Shown piece by piece: positions 1 to 6,143 of a stretch of DNA of 10,093 nucleotides. The notes beneath the pieces were generated by a model that was given only the letters and a program-made list of their open reading frames with translations, was not told the origin of the DNA and made no database searches. A program made the translations under genes and the position numbers. Origin of the DNA: an uncultured Anaerolineaceae bacterium (GTDB taxonomy: Bacteria; Chloroflexota; Anaerolineae; Anaerolineales; Anaerolineaceae); NCBI GenBank assembly GCA_937920255.1, contig CALDSL010000011.1:1-10093 (forward strand), written 5' to 3'. The stretch's first letter is position 1. Each line of letters starts with the position of its first letter.

Positions 1-1900
1 ACGAGAAGTGGCGCGCTTTCAGGCCCAGGCGGCGCGCGTCCGGCGTGGCGGCGAACGCCTCGCGGATGGGCGTGAACGCGTCGGAGTAGGTGGCGGCATT
101 CGAGCGCGGGATGCGCCCGATGTGCGCCTGGTCGATGGTGATGATCTTGTCGAGCAGGTCGATCCCTTCGATCGAATCGTGCGCGCCGGGGATTTCGCCC
201 GCCCCGTACAGGCGCTGGCGCGCGGCGCGGTCGAGCACATCGAAGATGAGCGAGGATTTACCCGAGCCAGACACGCCGGTGACCGCCACCAGCAGCCCCA
301 GCGGCAGCCGAGCGGTGATGTTTTGCAGGTTGTTGTGGCGCGCGCCGCGGATGGTGATGGCTTTACCGTTCGGCTCGCGCCGGCGGGGCGGCACGGGGAT
401 GGTCTTTCGCCCGGCGAGATACGCGCCGGTGAGCGAGCCGGGGTGGGCAGCGACCTCGGCGGGCGTGCCTTCGGCCACCACCTGGCCGCCGTGCTTGCCC
501 GCGCCGGGGCCAAAGTCGACCACCCAGTCGGCGGCGGCGATGGTTTCCAGGTCGTGCTCGATCACCAGCACGGTGTTGTCCAGGTCGACCAGCCGGCGCA
601 GCACGCCGATCAGGCGGTGCGTGTCGCGCTGGTGCAGCCCGATGGTGGGCTCGTCGAACACGTACAGCATCCCGGTCAGGCCCGAGCCGAGCAGCGAGGC
701 CAGCCGCAGCCGCTGCGCCTCGCCGGCCGACAGGGAGGGGGAGGCACGCTCGCAGGTGAGATAGCCCGCGCCGACCTCCACCAGGCGCGAAATGCGCTGG
801 CCGAGGTCGTCGATGATCTGCGCGGCGATGAGGCGTTCATCCTCGCTGAGCACGGCGGGCAGCCGCGCCAGCCAGTCGTTCAGGCCGGCCAGCGGCATCT
901 GCACGCGGGCGACGATGTTCTCCCCATCCACCAGCACGGCGCGGCTTTCGGGGCGCAGGCGCGTGCCGGCGCAGTCGGGGCACACGTCGGTGATCAGGTA
1001 GGCTTCCATCTTTTCGCGGTAGTCGGGGTCGGTGATGCGCTCGGCGTAGCGGCGCAGCAGGCTGGTGACCACGCCCTCGAAGTGGCCGGCGCGGGCGGTG
1101 GCGGGCGGTTGGATGCCGGGGAAGTGGCGCGTGAAGCGCGGGCTGTTGACGCCGTACAGCAGCAGATCGCGCGCCGCCTGCGGCCAGTCGCGCACCGGCG
1201 CGTCGAAATCGAACGGGTAACCGTAGTAACCGGCGGCGGCGGTGAGCGGGCCGCTGTGATAGTCGATGTAGGCCTGTTCCCAGGTGGTGACGGCGCCGCC
1301 GCGGATGCTCTTGCTCTCATCCAGCAGCAAGGCCAGGTTGGCCTGCTGGACGAACCCCAGCCCGGTGCAGGTGGGGCAGGCGCCTTCGGGCTTGTTGAAC
1401 GAGAAGTGCTCCATGCCCATCTCTGGCACCGGCCGGCCGCAGCGCGGACAGGGGAAGGTTTCTTCCTCCGGCGCGGAGGGCTCATCGCCGGCGGTTTCTT
1501 CCTCCCAGGCGGCGGGGTCGATGCTGGGCGGGATGTCTGACCCGCAGTGCGGGCAGGGGCGGTGGCCCAGCCGGGCGTACAGCACGCGCAGGTAGGTGTA
1601 CACTTCGGTGGCGGTGCCCACCGTGGAGCGCGGGCTGTGGTTGGTGAGGTGCTGGTCGACGCTGATGGTGGGCGACAGCCCGCTGATCGATTCGACCGGC
1701 GGCCGCGAGAGATGTCCGACCATGCCGATCGACTCCATGTACTGGCGCTGGCCTTCCATGAACAGGATATCGAAGCCGAGGGTGGATTTGCCCGAACCGG
1801 ACACGCCGGTGAACACCACCAGTTGATTCTTGGGGATGGTGAGGGAGATATTTTTGAGGTTGTGCAGCCGCGCGCCGCGGATGGTCAGTTGTGGGCTCAT
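1..1900 (-). CDS. uvrA: UvrA2-type excinuclease ABC subunit A-like ATPase, lacking the UvrB-binding domain (partial, C-terminus off the left edge)
   Basis: This is a DNA-damage-recognition ABC ATPase of the UvrA family, reading leftward with 633 codons visible and no stop before the window edge. Seen in the translation: Walker A of the first ATPase (G32-T40, GVSGSGKST), zinc-type CxxC pairs at C116/C119, C151/C154 and C175/C178, an intact insertion domain ending in C307/C310, ABC signature L390-E394 as LSAGE rather than the usual LSGGE, Walker B 412-417 (LYVFDE), H-loop VIEHD at 446-450, and a second Walker A at G542-S550. The oddity is between C119 and C151: only 31 residues, an acidic Glu-rich linker, where canonical UvrA carries the roughly 130-residue region that includes the UvrB-binding domain. 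Family knowledge: this absence defines UvrA2 (class II) proteins, linked to damage tolerance or drug self-resistance rather than UvrB loading. The start ATG at 1900 has AGGAG at 1911-1907 with a 6-nt spacer. About 100-200 residues, including the second signature and Walker B, are missing off the edge. Confidence 0.93.
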   Translation of the reverse strand, partial: MSPQLTIRGARLHNLKNISLTIPKNQLVVFTGVSGSGKSTLGFDILFMEGQRQYMESIGMVGHLSRPPVESISGLSPTISVDQHLTNHSPRSTVGTATEVYTYLRVLYARLGHRPCPHCGSDIPPSIDPAAWEEETAGDEPSAPEEETFPCPRCGRPVPEMGMEHFSFNKPEGACPTCTGLGFVQQANLALLLDESKSIRGGAVTTWEQAYIDYHSGPLTAAAGYYGYPFDFDAPVRDWPQAARDLLLYGVNSPRFTRHFPGIQPPATARAGHFEGVVTSLLRRYAERITDPDYREKMEAYLITDVCPDCAGTRLRPESRAVLVDGENIVARVQMPLAGLNDWLARLPAVLSEDERLIAAQIIDDLGQRISRLVEVGAGYLTCERASPSLSAGEAQRLRLASLLGSGLTGMLYVFDEPTIGLHQRDTHRLIGVLRRLVDLDNTVLVIEHDLETIAAADWVVDFGPGAGKHGGQVVAEGTPAEVAAHPGSLTGAYLAGRKTIPVPPRRREPNGKAITIRGARHNNLQNITARLPLGLLVAVTGVSGSGKSSLIFDVLDRAARQRLYGAGEIPGAHDSIEGIDLLDKIITIDQAHIGRIPRSNAATYSDAFTPIREAFAATPDARRLGLKARHFS

Positions 1901-2248
1901 GCTGGTCTCCTGTGGGATGCGAATTGGTACATTTTGATTATAAGACCCTGGTGTATAAGTGGAGGGTTTGGCGGAACAAGCGCAATCGCGAATGGAACGA
2001 ATTTCTTGGTGCGCCGCCCGGTTTGTCATATCCGTGTCACATGAAACGGATGATGCCATCCATCCAATCATATGATGAAACAACCTAACCTTGCAATTTT
2101 CCGTTCGCTATAATCTAAATCAGGGCTACGCTACATCCATTTTTTTCAGTGATATCCCGCTATTCGGAGGTGACGCGCAGCAATTTTCGATCCTGTTCCC
2201 GTTGTTTCCACCGTCTTCCACCACTATATTCATTAAGGAGAAGCTTTT
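1901..2248. other. Divergent intergenic region between the UvrA2-type gene and the membrane hydrolase
   Basis: About 350 bases of lower GC separate two divergent genes and must hold both promoters. Toward uvrA, a TATAAT hexamer lies on the minus strand at 1942-1937, about 37 bases before the start codon, without a convincing -35 hexamer. Toward the hydrolase, TATAAT lies at 2109-2114. Two small symmetric elements sit between them: ATCCGT/ACGGAT arms at 2030-2035 and 2046-2051, and the perfect 10-bp palindrome ATCATATGAT at 2067-2076. Either could be an operator, but neither matches a site I can name. No credible gene is seen here; the short open frames lack ribosome binding sites. Confidence 0.6.
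2091..2114 (+). promoter_or_regulatory. Candidate promoter of the membrane hydrolase gene
   Basis: A consensus -10 hexamer TATAAT lies at 2109-2114, predicting a start near 2121 and a leader of about 128 bases before the ATG at 2249. A TTGCAA hexamer at 2091-2096 resembles a -35 box, but the spacing is only 12 bp, too short for a standard sigma-70 promoter. At the 17-bp position the sequence is TAACCT, a poor match. So the -10 is suggestive and the -35 is unresolved. Confidence 0.35.
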
Positions 2249-4093
2249 ATGAAGACCAAATCGCCCGGTTTTTGGGTGTCGGTTGCATTGATCCTGTGCG
2301 TGATCAGCATGGTCGGCGCCAGCCTGGTGCAAACTTCCGGGGGCAGCGTGACCGTGAAAGACCTGCGCTGGGAAACCCCCTCCGGCAAGCTGATGAGCGC
2401 GCTGCTGTTCGTTCCGGATACGGCCACCAAAGACAGCCCCGCACCCGCGGTGGTCACCAGCCACGGTTGGTATAACAACCGCGAAATGCAGGACCTGAAC
2501 TACGTGGAACTGGCGCGGCGCGGATACGTGGTCATGTCGATCGATATGTACGGCCACGGCAACTCGGACTTCCTGGTCAACGCCGACCTGGCCATCCGCG
2601 CCACGGGCATGACCGACGCGGTTGAACTGATCGCCAGCCTGCCGTACGTCGACACCACCCGCATCGGCGTCACCGGCCACTCGAACGGCGCGCGCGCGGC
2701 CAATTTTGCCGTGGACGACGACAACCTGAAAGACGAGCCGCTGATCAAGGCCGTGCTGCTGGTCGCCAACGACGCCACCTACGCCGACAAGGACGGCAAT
2801 TATCTCAACAAGTACGGCAGCCGCGACGTGGGTATTGTGGCGGCGCTGTATGACGAGTTCTTCTTCCGCGTCAAAGACGCCAACGGCGTGGCCTCGCCCC
2901 CCAAGGATTACATCAACCAGGTGACGGCGCAGTCGTTCCTCAACTACGGCATCGACCCGGCGCAGGGCGAGACGCGCGAAGCCTACCAGCTCTACACCCA
3001 GGTGATCGATGGGGAGGAAGCCATCCGCGTGATCTACAACCCCAACCAGATCCACCCGTGGAACCACTTCTCGGCCACCGTGGTGCGCGATTACCTCGAT
3101 TTCTTCGAGGCCTCGCTGGGCGCGCCGAACCCCATCCCGCCCACCAACCAGGTGTGGCAGTGGAAGGTGTTCTTCAACACGTTGGGCCTGTTTGGCTTTG
3201 CCATCTTCCTCTATAACATCACCCTGGTACTGCTGCGCACCAAGTACTTCAGCCCGCTGCTGGCCGCCAAGCCCGTGACGGCCATGCCCGCTCCCACCGG
3301 CGCTTCGCGCACGTGGCTGTGGGTCAGCCTGGTGCTGGGCCAGATCTTCGCCGGCGTGTCTTACCTGGCGATCTTCATCACGGTCAACAAGATCCGCCCG
3401 CCGTTCTTCAACCAGTCGCCGGTGTTCTACATCGGAACCTGGGCCACGCTGGTGGGCCTGTTTACCCTGCTGCTGCTGGTCATCGGCTGGAACTTCTTCG
3501 GCGGCAAGAAGAGCGGCATCAGCCTGAAGGACCGCGGCGTGGTGATGAGCTGGAGCAAGGTCTGGAAGACCATCCTGCTCTCGCTTGCGGTGGTGGCGCT
3601 CTCCTACAGCATCGTGTTCATCGCTGACTGGCTGTTCAAGACCGACTTCCGCATCTGGGTTCTGCCGCTCAAGGCGTTCTCGGCGCGCATGCTGCCGGTG
3701 GCCCTCAAGTACCTGCCCATGCTGGCCATCTTCTACGTGATCAACTCGGTGGCCATCAACAGCTTCAACTTCGTCAAGATGGGCAGCAAACCGTGGGTGA
3801 ATATCGCCGTGCTGGCGCTGTTCAACGTGCTCAACGCGCTGGTGATCGTGATCGTGCAGTACAGCGTGTTCTTCGCCACCGGCAAGTCGTGGACCGAGAC
3901 GGCCTTCACCCCGCCGGTGTCCAATATCGTGGGCATCTGGCTCTTCCCCCTGCTGGTCTACTTCCCGCTGGCCGCGGTGCTGGACCGCAAGCTGTTCCAC
4001 TACACGCGCAACCCCTACCTGGGCGGCCTGATCCTGGCCATCCTGCTGACGATCGTGTCGTGCGTGAACACGCTCACGTTTGTGTATCCGTAA
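2249..4093 (+). CDS. Membrane-anchored alpha/beta hydrolase with a C-terminal multi-pass membrane domain
   Basis: The 614-residue product is a fusion-like protein. Residues 8-28 form an N-terminal membrane segment. Residues about 35-290 form an alpha/beta-hydrolase domain, with an HGW oxyanion-type turn at 72-74, an SIDMYGHGNS stretch at 97-106 and the nucleophile elbow GHSNG at 143-147, so S145 is the likely nucleophile. H269 or H273 in the IHPWNH stretch is the likely catalytic histidine; the acid is not clear to me. Residues about 308-612 hold roughly eight hydrophobic segments (near 308, 356, 392, 440, 482, 517, 558 and 591). The hydrolase domain therefore probably faces outside the cytoplasm, tethered at both ends. 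The substrate cannot be told from sequence; ester or peptide hydrolysis are both possible. The start is fixed by AAGGAG at 2235-2240 with an 8-nt spacer. The gene stands alone and is convergent with gldA. Confidence 0.85.
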   Translation: MKTKSPGFWVSVALILCVISMVGASLVQTSGGSVTVKDLRWETPSGKLMSALLFVPDTATKDSPAPAVVTSHGWYNNREMQDLNYVELARRGYVVMSIDMYGHGNSDFLVNADLAIRATGMTDAVELIASLPYVDTTRIGVTGHSNGARAANFAVDDDNLKDEPLIKAVLLVANDATYADKDGNYLNKYGSRDVGIVAALYDEFFFRVKDANGVASPPKDYINQVTAQSFLNYGIDPAQGETREAYQLYTQVIDGEEAIRVIYNPNQIHPWNHFSATVVRDYLDFFEASLGAPNPIPPTNQVWQWKVFFNTLGLFGFAIFLYNITLVLLRTKYFSPLLAAKPVTAMPAPTGASRTWLWVSLVLGQIFAGVSYLAIFITVNKIRPPFFNQSPVFYIGTWATLVGLFTLLLLVIGWNFFGGKKSGISLKDRGVVMSWSKVWKTILLSLAVVALSYSIVFIADWLFKTDFRIWVLPLKAFSARMLPVALKYLPMLAIFYVINSVAINSFNFVKMGSKPWVNIAVLALFNVLNALVIVIVQYSVFFATGKSWTETAFTPPVSNIVGIWLFPLLVYFPLAAVLDRKLFHYTRNPYLGGLILAILLTIVSCVNTLTFVYP

Positions 4094-4104
4094 ATCTGTT
4101 GTGC

Positions 4105-4150
4105 GGTAACAAAAATCCTGGCCGGAAACCCGGCCAGGATTTTTGTTACC
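4105..4150. terminator. Bidirectional intrinsic terminator between the hydrolase gene and gldA
   Basis: A perfect 21-bp inverted repeat (arms 4105-4125 and 4130-4150) closes on the 4-nt loop AAAC. The stem has a GC core (CCTGGCCGG) flanked by an A5 run on the left arm and a T5 run on the right arm, so the transcript from either strand carries a GC stem followed by U residues. It begins 11 bases after the hydrolase stop and ends 10 bases before the gldA stop, so it serves both convergent genes. Confidence 0.92.
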
Positions 4151-4160
4151 GGCTTTTTCC

Positions 4161-5252
4161 CTATCCCTGCCTGCGCCGGCCTTCGATATCGGCGGCTTTG
4201 AGGGCCTGGAAGACGGTCAGCGGGGTGATGGGCACCAGCTCGTTGTAGATCGTCTCGCCCTCGGCGGTGGCTTTTTCGGCCACCAGCATCAGGTCTTCGT
4301 CGCTCACGTTCTCGAGCCCGATCTGCGCCAGGGTGGTGGGCAGGCCGACCGTCTCGCAGAAGGTGTACACCTCGTCGATCACCTCCGGTTCTTTGCCGGT
4401 GAGGAACAGCGAGGCCAGCGTGCCGATGGCGACCTTCTCGCCGTGGAAGAAGTGGTGAGTGGCCTCCAGCCCGGTGAGACCGTTGTGGATGGCGTGCGCC
4501 GCGGCCAGCCCGCCCGATTCAAAGCCCAGCCCGCTGAGCAGGGTGTTAGCCTCCACGATCTTCTCCACCGCCGCGGTGACCACGTGCTCGGCGCACGCGG
4601 CCGCGGCCTGCTCGCCATAGGTCAGCAGGGTCTCGTAGCACAGGTCGGCCAGGGCGTAGGCGGTCATCGAGCCGGGGCGGCCGGTCATGTTGCCGGCGTA
4701 CTTCATCTGCGCCGAGCGGGCTTCGAACACGGTGGCGAGCGCGTCGCCCATCCCGCTGATCAGGAAGCGCACCGGGGCCTCGACCACGATGCGCGTGTCG
4801 ACCAGCACCACGGTGGGGTTGGTGGGCAGGAACAGGTAGCGCTTGAACTCGCCCTCGGGGGTGTAGATGACCGAGAGCGCCGAGCAGGGCGCGTCGGTGG
4901 AGGCGATGGTGGGAACCACGATGACCGGCACGTGCAGCGCGTACGCCACGGCCTTGGCCGTGTCGAGCGTCTTGCCGCCGCCCACGCCTACCACAAGTTC
5001 CATGTTGGCCGAGCGGCCGATGGTCGCCAGCCGGTCGATTTCCTCGTCGCTGCTCTCGCCGCCAAAGTTCTCGACCTGCGCCTGCACCCGGCTTTCGACC
5101 GCCGGCAGGAACGACGCCAGCAAATTCTGGCGCACAAACGGGTCCACCAGGAGCAGCGCGCGTTTGCCAAAGCGCTCGATCTCCTCGCCCAGCAGTTGGA
5201 TGGCATCATACCCCTGCACGTAGCGCCCGGGGAAAATGGTTGTCGTAATCAT
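4161..5252 (-). CDS. gldA: Glycerol dehydrogenase, NAD+-dependent, metal-containing
   Basis: GldA oxidises glycerol to dihydroxyacetone with NAD+ in the cytoplasm (EC 1.1.1.6). The 363-residue product is full length for the family and matches it from end to end. Seen: the NAD-binding glycine motif GVGGGKTLDTAK at 89-100, the PTIASTDAPCSALSVIYT block at 114-131, and the zinc ligands D170 (in GMGDALAT), H253 (in AAAHAIHNG) and H270 (in HHFFHGEK), with spacing as in Bacillus GlyDH. The frame stays open to an ATG at 5291, but that lies inside the operator-like repeat, so I reject it. Two adjacent ATGs, 5255 and 5252, follow the Shine-Dalgarno AGGAGGG at 5265-5259; 5252 has the better 6-nt spacer. 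Related enzymes act on 1,2-propanediol or other small diols, so the physiological substrate is less sure than the family. The gene is monocistronic, with its own promoter and terminator. Confidence 0.95.
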   Translation of the reverse strand: MITTTIFPGRYVQGYDAIQLLGEEIERFGKRALLLVDPFVRQNLLASFLPAVESRVQAQVENFGGESSDEEIDRLATIGRSANMELVVGVGGGKTLDTAKAVAYALHVPVIVVPTIASTDAPCSALSVIYTPEGEFKRYLFLPTNPTVVLVDTRIVVEAPVRFLISGMGDALATVFEARSAQMKYAGNMTGRPGSMTAYALADLCYETLLTYGEQAAAACAEHVVTAAVEKIVEANTLLSGLGFESGGLAAAHAIHNGLTGLEATHHFFHGEKVAIGTLASLFLTGKEPEVIDEVYTFCETVGLPTTLAQIGLENVSDEDLMLVAEKATAEGETIYNELVPITPLTVFQALKAADIEGRRRQG

Positions 5253-5275
5253 CATTAACCCTCCTATTGATTGGA

Positions 5276-5293
5276 TTGTGCCGTATTGCACAA
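5276..5293. promoter_or_regulatory. Inverted repeat resembling a Rex operator, upstream of gldA
   Basis: TTGTGC (5276-5281) and GCACAA (5288-5293) form a perfect inverted repeat around a 6-nt centre. This is the layout of the known Rex site (TTGTGA, six bases, TCACAA) with one symmetric base change per half. It lies about 10-28 bases downstream of the predicted gldA transcription start, where a bound repressor would block transcription. Rex senses the NADH/NAD+ ratio and often controls NAD-dependent dehydrogenases, so the target makes sense. A hairpin in the leader or another repressor's site are alternatives. Confidence 0.5.
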
Positions 5294-5309
5294 CCGGATG
5301 TTGAGGATT

Positions 5310-5338
5310 ATTATAGATGATATCGATATTTTGGGCAA
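5310..5338 (-). promoter_or_regulatory. gldA promoter (sigma-70 type)
   Basis: On the minus strand, a -35 hexamer TTGCCC (5338-5333) and a perfect -10 hexamer TATAAT (5315-5310) are separated by 17 bases. The predicted start is near 5303, giving a leader of about 50 bases before the start codon at 5252. The spacer contains the 10-bp palindrome ATATCGATAT (5320-5329), which could be a second regulator site or chance. Confidence 0.6.
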
Positions 5339-5379
5339 ATGGACGCTCGAGGAAGGCGAGGATAAGGCTGAGAGGAGGT

Positions 5380-5910
5380 CTAAAAACCGGGAAGAACTTC
5401 TTTGTATCTTCTAACTTTTTCTTCCAAACTTACCCGCACGTAACGCGGGGAAGGGGAAGGTAAGGTGATCAACTCTGTAGACGGGTTTTCTTCAACGATA
5501 CTGTTAAAGACTTTTTTGAATTTTTTCTCAACAAACCGGCTGGTAAAAAACACCTTTTCGATATTATTGTTGGCAAATATTTGTTGAATATCTTTGCAAG
5601 CAAAAACGATATTGATTAAATTCGAGTCGCTGTTATTTCCCTGTTTTCTTTCGCACGAAGAAATAATATCCGCGATCCCGATACCCAGACTTTCCAGAAG
5701 TTCCTGTTTGTTTTCCCTACTCTTTAGAGGAATGCCATACACCCTTTCCATAATTGGCCAAAACTGGTTCATTTTAGTGCCATAATACCAGTCGTAGGCC
5801 TCATAGGTATACGCTGTGCCCTTAACGGCTTGTCGACCTGAGAAACTGCCGAGAATTAGATATTTGGTGTTTGCAGGTATAAACAAATCAAATGGATGGG
5901 TTTCGATCAT
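5380..5910 (-). CDS. Uracil-DNA glycosylase superfamily protein (Mug / hypoxanthine-DNA glycosylase-like)
   Basis: The 176-residue product looks like a small DNA glycosylase of the UDG fold, which removes deaminated or otherwise altered bases. Seen: the first superfamily motif as LGSFSG at 20-25, then YYGTKMNQFW at 42-51, where N48 matches by position the catalytic Asn of the family-6 glycosylases (their NxFWP block), and a second-motif candidate PSPSPRY at 151-157 near the C-terminus, as in the related PSTSPAN-type motifs. The stretch between TKYLILGS and the YYG block carries an insertion of about ten residues compared with the compact HDG enzymes. I chose ATG 5910 over the in-frame TTG at 5922, although the ribosome binding site is weak in both cases (GGA about 7 bases before the ATG). 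The gene is AT-rich, unlike gldA next door, and lies in the same orientation and block as the STAND gene upstream. Its substrate is unknown; general repair and phage-DNA targeting are both possible. Confidence 0.65.
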   Translation of the reverse strand: MIETHPFDLFIPANTKYLILGSFSGRQAVKGTAYTYEAYDWYYGTKMNQFWPIMERVYGIPLKSRENKQELLESLGIGIADIISSCERKQGNNSDSNLINIVFACKDIQQIFANNNIEKVFFTSRFVEKKFKKVFNSIVEENPSTELITLPSPSPRYVRVSLEEKVRRYKEVLPGF

Positions 5911-6143
5911 GGCAAAATCCAATCTTTAGTTAGACCTAAAGTAAAATAGCTTAGTGCTATTGTAACGAATCACATAGTAGTTAAGCCCAGGCTCGCCAGG
6001 GGATTGATCCGCTCGCTAGTGCACAATTTGATCATGCTTAACACTTTAAACGCAATCGAAACCTGCTACAACCAATAATAAAAATGTAACTTGGTCGGTC
6101 TTTCTAGACTTTATACTTTTCAACAATTGTCTCATGATGGTTT
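5911..6143. other. Intergenic spacer between the STAND gene and the glycosylase-like gene
   Basis: A 233-base gap separates two co-oriented genes, wide enough that the downstream gene may have its own promoter; a TACAAT hexamer is visible on the minus strand upstream of it, without a good -35 box. A small inverted repeat (AATAGC 5945-5950, GCTATT 5956-5961) lies close to the downstream gene. A GC-richer patch at about 5985-6025 stands out in the AT-rich surroundings; I could not match it to anything else in the window. No terminator with a T tract is evident after the STAND gene. Confidence 0.4.

Noticed and set aside
8..1540. A 510-codon open frame on the plus strand across the UvrA2 region
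   Set aside because: Low-complexity Gly/Ala/Arg/Gln composition with no motifs; the minus strand encodes clear UvrA ATPase motifs throughout.
2126..4000. A 624-codon open frame on the minus strand, antisense to the membrane hydrolase
   Set aside because: It is rich in His, Gln, Val and Arg without any domain, typical of the mirror frame of a GC-rich gene. The plus-strand frame has a ribosome binding site, hydrolase motifs and membrane helices.
4143..5258. A 371-codon plus-strand open frame antisense to gldA
   Set aside because: The minus strand matches glycerol dehydrogenase end to end; the plus frame is its shadow and starts inside the terminator hairpin.
5253..5291. N-terminal extension of GldA to the in-frame ATG at 5291
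   Set aside because: It would place the start inside the operator-like inverted repeat and only about 12 bases from the predicted transcription start, and ignore the strong AGGAGGG at 5265-5259.
5985..6025. A GC-richer patch in the AT-rich spacer, considered as another nrdJ-tail fragment or attachment site
   Set aside because: By-eye comparison with the nrdJ end gave only scattered short matches and no consistent alignment.
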